A stretch of 64,000 nt of DNA from Isoptericola peretonis (lineage in GTDB: Bacteria > Actinomycetota > Actinomycetes > Actinomycetales > Cellulomonadaceae): contig JALQCY010000002.1 of the NCBI GenBank assembly GCA_023241745.1, positions 1 to 64,000 on the forward strand, written 5' to 3'. The translations under genes were made by a program, and so were the position numbers. Under the pieces are notes generated by a model that saw nothing but the letters and a program-made list of their open reading frames with translations, was not told the DNA's origin and searched no databases. Below are positions 34,195 to 41,830 of the stretch, in pieces; position 1 is the stretch's first letter; every line of letters starts with the position of its first letter.

Positions 34195-35799
34195 ATGTCC
34201 GAGAGCAGCGTCCACAGCAGCGTCATCCGCAGCCCGCACCCCGACGTCGAGATCCCTGACGTCAGCCTCTACGACTTCCTCTTCGCCTCCCTGGACGACG
34301 CCGACCTCGGCCGGGTCGCCGTGGTCGACGGCCCCAGCGGCGCCGCGACGACGTACGGCGAGCTGCGCGACCGGGCCGACGCGGTGGCGGGCGCGTTCGC
34401 GGCCCGCGGGCTGGGCGTCGGGGACGTCGTGGCCCTGCACAGCCCCAACGTCCCGGCGTTCGTCGCGGTCTTCCACGGCCTGCTGCGCGCGGGGATCACC
34501 GTGACCACGATCAACGCGCTCGCGTCGGGCCGCGAGGTGGCCAAGCAGCTCGAGTCCTCGGGGGCGCGGGCGCTGGTCACCGTCGGGGCGCTGCTCCCCG
34601 CGGCCGAGGCCGGCGCGGACGCCGCGGGCCTGGCACCGGGCGACGTCGTCGTGCTCGACGGCGCGGACGGGCATCCCTCCCTGGTCGAGCTCCTGGCGGG
34701 CGGGCACGCGGCCCCCGACGTGGCGTTCGACCCGCGCACCCACCTGGCGGTGCTGCCGTACTCGTCCGGCACGACCGGGCTGCCCAAGGGCGTGATGCTC
34801 ACGCACCGCAACCTCGTGGCGAACGTGCTGCAGACCGAGGCGTTCCTGCCCCTCGCGTCCGACGACGTCGTCCCCGCGGTGCTGCCGTTCTTCCACATCT
34901 ACGGGATGACGGTGCTGATGAACGGCGCGGTGTACCAGCGCGCCACGCTCGTCACGCTGCCGCGCTTCGACCTGGCCGAGTACCTGCGCGTCGTCGAGCA
35001 GCACCGCGCCACCGTGCTGTTCGTCGCGCCGCCCATCGCGCTGGCGCTCGCCAAGCACCCCGCGGCCGCCGACCGCGACCTGTCCAGCGTGCGGATCCTC
35101 ATGTCCGGGGCGGCGCCGTTCGACGAGCAGCTCGCCGCCGCCGTCGGCCGGCGGCTGCCCGGCGCGCGGGTGCTGCAGGGCTACGGCATGTCGGAGATGT
35201 CGCCGGTCTCCCACGTCGTCCCCGTCGACCGCCCCGACGTCTCGCCCGGCACCGTCGGGATGTTGGTGCCCAACATGCTGGCCAGGATCGTGGACCCGGC
35301 GACGGGGGAGCCGGTCACGCAGCCCGCCGAGGGGGTCAGCGCCCCGGGCGAGCTGCTGTGCGCGGGGCCGAACGTCATGGTGGGGTACCTCGCGGACGAG
35401 CAGGCCACCCGCGACACCCTCGAGCCCGACGGGTTCCTGCACACCGGCGACGTCGTGACGGTCGACGCGGACGGCGCGTTCACCGTCGTCGACCGGCTCA
35501 AGGAGCTCATCAAGCACAAGGGGTACCAGGTGGCCCCGGCGGAGCTCGAGGCCCTCCTGCTCACCCACCCGCAGATCGCGGACGCGGCGGTGATCGGGGT
35601 GCCCGACCCGGAGTCGGGGGAGGTGCCGAAGGCGTTCGTCGTGCGGGCCGGGGACAGCGCGCTGACGGCCGCCGACGTGCAGGAGTTCGTCGCGGAGCAC
35701 GTGGCGCCCTACAAGAAGGTGCGGGCGGTCGAGTTCGTCGAGGCGGTGCCCAAGTCGGCGGCGGGCAAGATCCTGCGCAAGGAGCTCCGCGCCCGCTGA
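34195..35799 (+). CDS. AMP-dependent acyl-CoA ligase, 4-coumarate:CoA ligase-like
   Basis: 534 aa. The ANL motifs are present: YSSGTTGLPKGVMLTHRN (P-loop, near 190), GYGMSEMSP, DGFLHTGDVVTVD and the C-terminal catalytic Lys in PKSAAGKILRKEL. LPFFHIYGMTVLMN and YKKVRAVEFV resemble plant-type 4-coumarate:CoA ligases and related fatty or aromatic acid ligases. It activates a carboxylic acid to its CoA thioester with ATP. GAAGGGA precedes the ATG. A hairpin follows directly after the stop. Confidence 0.88.
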   Translation: MSESSVHSSVIRSPHPDVEIPDVSLYDFLFASLDDADLGRVAVVDGPSGAATTYGELRDRADAVAGAFAARGLGVGDVVALHSPNVPAFVAVFHGLLRAGITVTTINALASGREVAKQLESSGARALVTVGALLPAAEAGADAAGLAPGDVVVLDGADGHPSLVELLAGGHAAPDVAFDPRTHLAVLPYSSGTTGLPKGVMLTHRNLVANVLQTEAFLPLASDDVVPAVLPFFHIYGMTVLMNGAVYQRATLVTLPRFDLAEYLRVVEQHRATVLFVAPPIALALAKHPAAADRDLSSVRILMSGAAPFDEQLAAAVGRRLPGARVLQGYGMSEMSPVSHVVPVDRPDVSPGTVGMLVPNMLARIVDPATGEPVTQPAEGVSAPGELLCAGPNVMVGYLADEQATRDTLEPDGFLHTGDVVTVDADGAFTVVDRLKELIKHKGYQVAPAELEALLLTHPQIADAAVIGVPDPESGEVPKAFVVRAGDSALTAADVQEFVAEHVAPYKKVRAVEFVEAVPKSAAGKILRKELRAR

Positions 35800-35816
35800 C
35801 CGTGCTCACAGCACGG
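35800..35816 (+). terminator. Terminator after the CoA ligase
   Basis: CCGTGCT-CAC-AGCACGG begins right after the stop codon, a 7-bp perfect stem with a 3-nt loop. Confidence 0.6.
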
Positions 35817-35829
35817 GGGCGTGGTCCGG

Positions 35830-35835
35830 TAGGTT
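35830..35835 (+). promoter_or_regulatory. -10 box of ddl
   Basis: TAGGTT ends eight bases before the ATG; no ribosome site. Confidence 0.5.
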
Positions 35836-35843
35836 GGGCGGCG

Positions 35844-37025
35844 ATGTCCGACGCCACCGCCGCTCCGTCCACGAGCCCAGTCCCCGCCGTCCCGAGCCCT
35901 GGCACGGGCGCCCCGCGCAAGACCCGCGTCGCCGTGCTGTTCGGCGGTCGCTCGGGCGAGCACGCCATCTCCGCGTCCACGGCCAGCGGCGTGCTGCGCG
36001 CCATCGACCGCGACCGCTACGACGTGGTGCCCGTGGGCATCACGCGCGAGGGCCGCTGGGTGATCGCGGCCGACGACCCCGAGCGCTGGCAGATCGCCGA
36101 GGGGCGCCTCCCCGAGGTGACCGCCGACACGGGCGCGGAGGTCGTGCTGTCCCTCACCCAGGGCGAGCGCACGCTGCGCGTGCTCGAGCCCGGCCAGGTG
36201 CCCGCGCTGCTGGGCGAGGTCGACGTCGTCTTCCCGCTGCTGCACGGCCCGTTCGGCGAGGACGGCACGGTGCAGGGCCTGCTCGAGCTCGCCGACGTGC
36301 ACTACGTCGGCGCGGGCGTGCTCGCCTCGGCGGTAGGCATGGACAAGCACTTCATGAAGCTCGTGCTGGCGGGCCAGGGGCTGGCCGTGGGCCCGTACGT
36401 CGTCCTCCGCCCCCGGGACTGGGAGCGGGACCGCGCCGCCTGCGTCGCCGCCGTCGAGCCGCTGGGGCTGCCCCTGTTCGTCAAGCCCGCGCGGGCCGGG
36501 TCGTCGCTCGGCATCACGCGCGTGGACGACCTGGCGGACCTCCCCGCGGCCGTCGAGGCCGCGCGCGTGCACGACCCGAAGGTGATCGTCGAGGCCGGGA
36601 TCGAGGGCCGCGAGATCGAGTGCGCGGTGCTCGGCGGGCGCGACGGCTCCCCGGCGCGGGCGTCGCTGCCCGGCGAGATCGTCGTCGACCACGACAGCCA
36701 CGCCTTCTACGACTTCGAGGCGAAGTACCTGGACGAGGCGCACGTCGACCTGAGCTGCCCGGCAGACCTGCCGGCGCACGTGCTCGACGAGGTCCGCGAG
36801 GTCGCCGTGCGCACGTTCGAGGCCGTGGAGGCCGAGGGCCTCTCGCGCGTGGACGTCTTCGTGACGCCCGACGAGCGGGTGGTCGTCAACGAGATCAACA
36901 CCATGCCGGGGTTCACGCCGTTCTCGATGTACCCGCGGATGTGGGAGGCGTCGGGCGTGAGCTACGCCGAGCTGGTCGACGAGCTCATCCAGCTCGCCCT
37001 GGAGCGCCCCACCGGCCTGCGCTGA
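35844..37025 (+). CDS. ddl: D-alanine--D-alanine ligase
   Basis: 393 aa. It joins two D-Ala with ATP to make the peptidoglycan terminus. VAVLFGGRSGEHAIS is the N-terminal signature. VFPLLHGPFGEDGTVQG, VGMDKHFMKLVL, FVKPARAGSSLGITRV and VNEINTMPGFTPFSMYPRMWEASG match the ATP-grasp core and active-site loops. A Pro/Ser/Thr-rich tail of about 27 residues precedes the fold. DUF3515 and thiL genes follow after a VOC gene, as in the conserved actinobacterial order. Confidence 0.95.
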   Translation: MSDATAAPSTSPVPAVPSPGTGAPRKTRVAVLFGGRSGEHAISASTASGVLRAIDRDRYDVVPVGITREGRWVIAADDPERWQIAEGRLPEVTADTGAEVVLSLTQGERTLRVLEPGQVPALLGEVDVVFPLLHGPFGEDGTVQGLLELADVHYVGAGVLASAVGMDKHFMKLVLAGQGLAVGPYVVLRPRDWERDRAACVAAVEPLGLPLFVKPARAGSSLGITRVDDLADLPAAVEAARVHDPKVIVEAGIEGREIECAVLGGRDGSPARASLPGEIVVDHDSHAFYDFEAKYLDEAHVDLSCPADLPAHVLDEVREVAVRTFEAVEAEGLSRVDVFVTPDERVVVNEINTMPGFTPFSMYPRMWEASGVSYAELVDELIQLALERPTGLR

Positions 37026-37033
37026 TCCCGCCC

Positions 37034-37052
37034 GTCGTGCTCAGGGCACGAC
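37034..37052. terminator. Hairpin after ddl
   Basis: GTCGTGC pairs with GCACGAC around a 5-nt loop. It overlaps the stop codon of the convergent VOC gene. Confidence 0.5.
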
Positions 37053-37454
37053 CAGCTCGCCGAGCGGGCCCGGAGCGTGCGCGACCTCCCAGAGGAAGCC
37101 GTCCGGGTCCGTGAAGTACCCGGAGTAGCCGCCCCACTCGCGATGCACGCCGTCGCGCACCGTCGGTGCTCCGGCGCGGCGCGCGTCCTCGAGGACGGCA
37201 TCGACCTCGGCCGGCGCGGCGAGGTTGTGCGCCAGCGTGAGCGGTGCCGTGCCGCCGCGCGCCACGGGCCCGATCTCCTCGGTCGCATGGACCTCGTCCC
37301 ACAGCGAGAGCACGAGGTGCGGTCCCACCTGGAACATGAGGACCTCGCCCGGAGCCTCCATGAGGGGCTCCCAGCGCAGCCCGTCGACGTAGAAGCGGCG
37401 GGTGGCGGAGAGGTCGGCGACGACGAGGGTGACGAGGCTCAGGCGCTGATCCAT
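37041..37454 (-). CDS. VOC-family (glyoxalase/bleomycin resistance) protein
   Basis: 137 aa, one VOC module pair: LSLVTLVVADLSATRRFYVDGLRWEP at the start and GYSGYFTDPDGFLWEVAHAPG at the end. The latter contains the usual metal-ligand Glu. Members bind a metal or hold a toxic ligand. CACGGT six bases before the ATG suggests a leaderless start. It lies between ddl and the DUF3515 gene and is probably an insertion into that conserved order. Confidence 0.85.
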   Translation of the reverse strand: MDQRLSLVTLVVADLSATRRFYVDGLRWEPLMEAPGEVLMFQVGPHLVLSLWDEVHATEEIGPVARGGTAPLTLAHNLAAPAEVDAVLEDARRAGAPTVRDGVHREWGGYSGYFTDPDGFLWEVAHAPGPLGELVVP

Positions 37455-37511
37455 CCCTGCACCGTGCCACGGCCCCGCGACGCGCGCCTCAGGTGCCCGA
37501 CCGTCAGGACG

Positions 37512-38003
37512 TCAGCTGCACTCCGCGGTGGCGGGCACGTTCCCGACGGCCTGGGCGAGGTCGCCGACGAACGACGTCGAGTGGTCCTCGGTGACCGACG
37601 GCGGCACCAGCACCTCGACGGCGGGCTCGCGGCCGTAGGTGGTGAAGCGCCACGTGCCGTCGTCGCCGGCCTCGACGATCCAGTCGACGGCGCCCGTCCC
37701 GGAGTCGACCCGCTGGCAGTCCGGCGACGGCCCGGGCGGCGCGACGCCGCAGCGCAGCGTGACGGCCGCGCCGGGGTCACCCCACGCCGTGGTGGCCTGG
37801 GCGTTCGTGTCCCGCTGCGGGAGGTCGCCGGCGAGGGTCTCGGGCAGCGCGAGCATGACGGGAGCGCAGGCCGGGTTCGCGGCGTCCTCCGCCGGGGTGG
37901 CGCCGATCGTCGGCGCGCACGCGGCGAGCAGCGGGACGACGAGGGCACCCAGCGCGAGGGCGCGGACGGGCAGCGCACGGGGCATCAGCGGGCGGCGGGG
38001 CAC
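37512..38003 (-). CDS. DUF3515 lipoprotein
   Basis: 163 aa. The signal peptide ends in a lipobox (LLAAC). The motifs ALPETLAGDLPQRDTNAQATTAWGDP and LRCGVAPPGPSPDC and FTTYGREPAVEVLVPP are characteristic of actinobacterial DUF3515, usually found beside ddl and thiL. Function is unknown; location is the outer face of the membrane. The GTG at 38003 is chosen because a TAGCGT -10 box ends seven bases upstream; a Met seven residues later is possible. Confidence 0.85.
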   Translation of the reverse strand: MPRRPLMPRALPVRALALGALVVPLLAACAPTIGATPAEDAANPACAPVMLALPETLAGDLPQRDTNAQATTAWGDPGAAVTLRCGVAPPGPSPDCQRVDSGTGAVDWIVEAGDDGTWRFTTYGREPAVEVLVPPSVTEDHSTSFVGDLAQAVGNVPATAECS

Positions 38004-38055
38004 GGCGACCACGCTACCGGGCCGGCGGCGCCCGACGACCGCCTACAGTCGTCCC
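38004..38055. promoter_or_regulatory. Back-to-back leaderless promoters of the DUF3515 and thiL genes
   Basis: Only 52 bases separate two divergent GTG starts. Minus-strand TAGCGT (38016-38011) and plus-strand TACAGT (38044-38049) end seven and six bases from their starts. The -35 regions must overlap. Confidence 0.5.
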
Positions 38056-39069
38056 GTGACCGACGCCACCCGCCCCCTCGTGCGCGACCTGTCCGAGGAC
38101 GAGCTGCTCGCCCGGATCTTCCCCCTGCTGCCCGGCGGGACGGCCACCCTGCTGGGCCCGGGCGACGATGCGGCGGTGGTCGCGGCCCCCGACGCGCGGT
38201 TCGTCGTCACCACGGACGTGCTCGTGGAGGACCGGCACTTCCGCCGCCGCTGGTCGGACGGTCGCGACGTCGGCGCCCGCGCCGCCACGGCCAACCTCGC
38301 GGACGTCGCGGCGATGGGCGCCCGCCCGACGTCCCTGGTGGTCTCGCTCGTGGTGCCCGGTGACCTGCCCGTCGGCTGGGTGACCGGCCTGGCCCGCGGC
38401 CTGGCGGAGGTGTGCGCCCCCGTCGGCGCGGGCGTCGTCGGCGGGGACCTGTCGGGCGGGGACGCCGTGGTGGTGGCGGTCACGGCCCACGGGGACCTCG
38501 AGGGCCGCGCGCCCGTGACCAGGGCCGGCGCCCGGCCGGGAGACGTGCTCGCGTACGCCGGCCACCGCGGGCTGTCCGCCGCCGGGCTGGCGCTGCTCGA
38601 TGCCGGGGCGGCCGGTGCCGCGGCGCCCGACCTGGACGACGTCCCCGACGGGGAGCTCGCCGCGTGCGTCGCCGGCTACCTGCGGCCCACGTCCCCCCTG
38701 GCTGCGGGCCCGGAGGCGGCGCGCCGTGGCGCCACCGCGATGCTCGACGTCTCGGACGGGCTGCTGCGGGACGCGGGCCGGCTCGCCCGCGCGAGCGGCG
38801 TGCGGGTGGACGTCGCGACGGCGGAGCTCGCCGCCGACGTGGACCGGCTGCTCCCGGCGGCGCACGCCGTCGGGCGGGGGCGCGACGCCGCGCTCGGCTG
38901 GGTGCTGACCGGGGGAGAGGACCACGGGCTGCTGGCCACTTTTCCGCCCGGCGTCGAACTGCCGGAGGGGTTCCGGCGGATCGGGCAGGTGCTGGCGGGC
39001 CCGGCGGGGGTCACCGTCGACGGCGAGGACCCCGGGACGCACACCGGCTGGGACCACTTCGCCGGCTGA
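38056..39069 (+). CDS. thiL: Thiamine-monophosphate kinase
   Basis: 337 aa. It phosphorylates thiamine monophosphate to the active diphosphate. LLGPGDDAAVV, TTDVLVEDRHF, NLADVAAMGARPTSLVVSL, GGDLSGGDAVVVAVTAHG and LDVSDGLLRDAGRLARASGVRV are ThiL/AIR-synthase fold motifs with the metal-binding Asp residues. The C-terminal GGEDHGLLATFP is also typical. It lies divergent from the DUF3515 gene. The transcript is probably leaderless. Confidence 0.94.
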   Translation: MTDATRPLVRDLSEDELLARIFPLLPGGTATLLGPGDDAAVVAAPDARFVVTTDVLVEDRHFRRRWSDGRDVGARAATANLADVAAMGARPTSLVVSLVVPGDLPVGWVTGLARGLAEVCAPVGAGVVGGDLSGGDAVVVAVTAHGDLEGRAPVTRAGARPGDVLAYAGHRGLSAAGLALLDAGAAGAAAPDLDDVPDGELAACVAGYLRPTSPLAAGPEAARRGATAMLDVSDGLLRDAGRLARASGVRVDVATAELAADVDRLLPAAHAVGRGRDAALGWVLTGGEDHGLLATFPPGVELPEGFRRIGQVLAGPAGVTVDGEDPGTHTGWDHFAG

Positions 39070-39070
39070 G

Positions 39071-39085
39071 CCGTCCCGTGGACGG
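39071..39085. terminator. Hairpin between thiL and GNAT gene
   Basis: CCGTCC-CGT-GGACGG lies one base after the thiL stop, between convergent genes. Confidence 0.5.
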
Positions 39086-39094
39086 GGTGCGGCC

Positions 39095-39613
39095 TCAGCC
39101 GCGGCGGTAGCGGACCTCGGTGACCGGGGTGTCGCCGATGTCGTCCATCCGCTCCACGCCGTCCGGCTGGAAGCCGTGGCGGCGGTAGAAGTGCCGGGCG
39201 CGCTCGTTCTGGGACAGCACCCACAGCGACATCGGCACGCCGTCCGGCACGTCGGCGAGCACCGTGCGCATGAGGTCGCGCGCCACGCCGCGGCCCCACG
39301 CCTCGGGATCGAGGTAGATCGCGTAGAGCTCGAGGTAGCCGTCCTCGGCGTCCTCGTCGCGCGACGGCCCGTAGGAGGCGAAGCCGAGCAGGCGCCCGTC
39401 GCCCTCGGCGACGAGCGTGGTGCGCGTGCCGGAGTCGAGGATCTGCTTCCACTGGGCGGCGCGCTCCGCGACGTCGAGGGACTCGAGGTACTCGGCCGGC
39501 AGCACGCTGGCGTAGGCGCCCTTCCAGGACGTCACGTGCACCTGGGCGATCCGCCCGGCGTCGGACGCGTCGGCGTGCCGGATCTCCACATCGCTGTCGG
39601 TCTGCACGATCAT
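39095..39613 (-). CDS. GNAT-family N-acetyltransferase
   Basis: 172 aa. Typical GNAT elements: EIRHADASDAGRIAQVHVTSWKGAYASVLP at the start, LYAIYLDPEAWGRGVARDLM (acetyl-CoA loop, variant of Q/RxxGxG/A) and LWVLSQNERARHFYRRHGFQPDG. The substrate is unknown; the WKGAYASVLP form occurs in many uncharacterised stress-linked acetyltransferases. The start at 39613 has CACCCT six bases upstream; an in-frame start 12 codons earlier is possible. Confidence 0.85.
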   Translation of the reverse strand: MIVQTDSDVEIRHADASDAGRIAQVHVTSWKGAYASVLPAEYLESLDVAERAAQWKQILDSGTRTTLVAEGDGRLLGFASYGPSRDEDAEDGYLELYAIYLDPEAWGRGVARDLMRTVLADVPDGVPMSLWVLSQNERARHFYRRHGFQPDGVERMDDIGDTPVTEVRYRRG

Positions 39614-39720
39614 CTGCTCAGGGTGCCACGCCGGTACCCGCCCAGCCAAGGCAGTTTGGTGAATCCTTCACGAATTCTTTGCCGGTGGCGGTGTCCTGCC
39701 GGACGTGTGCGGACACACCA

Positions 39721-39753
39721 AGACGCCCGTCGGGAAGAACCCGACGGGCGTCT
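39721..39753 (-). terminator. Terminator of rpmB
   Basis: A 14-bp perfect stem (39721-39734 with 39740-39753) with loop AAGAA. A second, shorter hairpin (39773-39778 with 39781-39786) lies between it and the gene. Confidence 0.85.
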
Positions 39754-39795
39754 CGTGGAAAGCGTCGAAGCACCGGGCGTGCCCGGCGCGCAGGC

Positions 39796-39987
39796 TCAGG
39801 CCTGGCGCGTGACCTTGCCCGCCTTGAGGCAGGAGGTGCAGACGTTCACACGCTTGGGGGTACCCGCGACCACGGCACGGACGCGCTGGATGTTCGGGTT
39901 CCAGCGGCGCTTCGTGCGGATGTGGGAGTGCGAGATGCTGTGCCCGAAGCCCGGGCCCTTGCCGCAGACGTCGCAGTTGGCAGCCAC
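39796..39987 (-). CDS. rpmB: 50S ribosomal protein L28
   Basis: 63 aa. MAANCDVCGKGPGFG-type start, HSHIRTKRRWNPNIQRV and NVCTSCLKAGKV are diagnostic. Both CxxC pairs of the zinc-binding form are present, so this is the C+ type. The GTG start is set by AGGAGA seven bases upstream; the frame is open further upstream without coding character. It has its own promoter and terminator. Confidence 0.96.
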   Translation of the reverse strand: MAANCDVCGKGPGFGHSISHSHIRTKRRWNPNIQRVRAVVAGTPKRVNVCTSCLKAGKVTRQA

Positions 39988-40084
39988 GGTCTCTCCTGAA
40001 TCGTCGTGACACGTCCCGCGCCAGGGCAGCAGGACGTGAAGTGAGTGGTCTGGGGGAGCCCGGAACCAACCGGGCAACCACACG

Positions 40085-40114
40085 AGGATAGCCGATCTGT
40101 GGAGTGCTCCTCAA
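40085..40114 (-). promoter_or_regulatory. rpmB promoter
   Basis: Minus-strand TTGAGG (40114-40109), 18-base spacer, TATCCT (40090-40085). The leader would be about 90 nt. Confidence 0.5.
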
Positions 40115-40132
40115 CGTGGGACGAGTCACCGC

Positions 40133-40138
40133 TACCGT
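40133..40138 (+). promoter_or_regulatory. -10 box of the DAK2 gene
   Basis: TACCGT ends six bases before the GTG start. Confidence 0.5.
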
Positions 40139-40144
40139 GGTGGC

Positions 40145-41830
40145 GTGCATCAGCCCGAGGTCCTCGACGCCGCCGTCGTCCGCGCCTGGGCGCGCACCAC
40201 CGTCGAGGCGCTGGCCGCGGCCCGGGCCGAGCTCGACCGCGTGAACGTCTTCCCCGTGGCCGACGGCGACACCGGGACGAACATGTATCTCACCGCGCGC
40301 GACGCGGCGGCAGCGGTCCGCGCCGCCCCCGAGGCCACCAGCGGTGCCCGGCTCCTGCGGCTGGCCGCGCGCGCCGCGCTGCTCGGCGCCCGGGGGAACT
40401 CGGGCGTGATCCTCAGCGAGTGGCTGCGCGGGCTCACCGTCGCCGCGACCCGGGGCGACAGCCTCGCCATCGCGCTCGACGTGGCGGCGCGGACGGCGCG
40501 CCAGGCCGTGGCCCACCCGGCGCCCGGCACCATCCTCACCGCGGCGGAGTCCGCCGCGGCCGCCGCCCGGCACGTCGAGGCGGGCGGGATGGTGGGTCCG
40601 CCGGGCGCCCCGGCGCGGCTCTCGGTGACCGACGCGGCGTGCCGTGGCGCCCGCGAGGCGGCGCTCCGCAGCGTGGGCGCCCTGGAGCCGCTGCGCGCGG
40701 CGGGGGTGCTCGACGCGGGCGCCTGCGGGCTCGTGCTCGTGCTCGAGGCGCTGGCCGTGGCGCAGCGCGGCGCCGCCGAGGGAGCGTCGGAGGGCGACGG
40801 CAGCATGACCCCCGTGCTGCTGGACATGGACCTGCGCGGACACGGGGGCCCCGTCCCCGCCGACACGGGTGCCCACGAGGCGCACGCCGCGGACGGGAGC
40901 GGCGCCGTCGCCGCGGACGACGTGGAGCTGATGTTCGTCCTGGAGCGGTCCGCCTCGGCGGTCGGATTCCGTCCCGGTGCCGTGGCGGACGCGCTGCGCG
41001 CCGACCTCGACGACGTCGGGAGCTCGGTGGTCGTGGTCGGCGGCGGGGACGACGGAGGCGACGCCGACGCCCAGCGGTCCCTGTGGCAGGCGCACGTGCA
41101 CACGTCGGACCTCGACGCCGCCCTCGACGTCGCGCGGCGCTGGGCCTCGAGAGGCGCGGTGTCGCGGGTGTTCGTCCGCCACCTCGCCGTCCCGCCGGAC
41201 CGGTGGGCGGTCGTGGTGTCGACGTCGGCGCCCGCGCTCGCCGCCGAGCTGGCTCGGGGCGGTGCGGTCGTGGTGCTCGACCTGGACGTCCGCCCGACCG
41301 CGGAGGATCTCGGCGCGGCGGCGCTCGGCGCCGGTGCGCCGCGGGTGCTCGTTCTCGCGCCGGAGGCCCTGCTCCCCGAGCTGCGCGGGCCGGGTCTCCT
41401 GTCCGCCGGAGGCGAGGCGTCCGGCGAGGCGTCCGGGGGCGTGCCCGAGGTGGTGCCCCTCGCGGCCCCCGCCGACGCGCACCTCGTGGCGGGGACCTCC
41501 GCGCTGGCGGCGGCCCTCGACGAGGGGGCGGACGACGCCGAGGTCCCCGCGCTCGTCGGCGCCGTCGTCGCGGGGCTGCGGGTCGCCACCGGCCCCGCCG
41601 TCACGGTCGGCGCGATCGTCAAGCGGCTCGTCGCGGGCTCGCCGACCGCCATCGTCACGCTGCTGCCCGACGACGGGGTGCCGGAGGCCACGACGCAGAT
41701 GCTCGCGGCGCGCGCGGCCCAGGTGTCCGGCGGTGCGGACGTCGTCGTCATGCGCACCGGCCGCCCGGGGGACCGCGTGGCGATCGGCGTCGAGCCGTTC
41801 GCCGAGGACGGGGCGGAGGCCGGACGGTGA
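40145..41830 (+). CDS. DAK2/FakA-like kinase-domain protein
   Basis: 561 aa. The N-terminal 200 residues are a DAK2 (DhaL-like) nucleotide-binding domain with NVFPVADGDTGTNMY (near 39) and LGARGNSGVILSEWLRG. The middle and C-terminal parts resemble the fatty-acid kinase A family, which phosphorylates fatty acids bound by FakB partners. Placement before recG is conserved in actinomycetes. No FakB/DegV gene is seen nearby. The TGA overlaps the recG GTG. Confidence 0.85.
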   Translation: MHQPEVLDAAVVRAWARTTVEALAAARAELDRVNVFPVADGDTGTNMYLTARDAAAAVRAAPEATSGARLLRLAARAALLGARGNSGVILSEWLRGLTVAATRGDSLAIALDVAARTARQAVAHPAPGTILTAAESAAAAARHVEAGGMVGPPGAPARLSVTDAACRGAREAALRSVGALEPLRAAGVLDAGACGLVLVLEALAVAQRGAAEGASEGDGSMTPVLLDMDLRGHGGPVPADTGAHEAHAADGSGAVAADDVELMFVLERSASAVGFRPGAVADALRADLDDVGSSVVVVGGGDDGGDADAQRSLWQAHVHTSDLDAALDVARRWASRGAVSRVFVRHLAVPPDRWAVVVSTSAPALAAELARGGAVVVLDLDVRPTAEDLGAAALGAGAPRVLVLAPEALLPELRGPGLLSAGGEASGEASGGVPEVVPLAAPADAHLVAGTSALAAALDEGADDAEVPALVGAVVAGLRVATGPAVTVGAIVKRLVAGSPTAIVTLLPDDGVPEATTQMLAARAAQVSGGADVVVMRTGRPGDRVAIGVEPFAEDGAEAGR

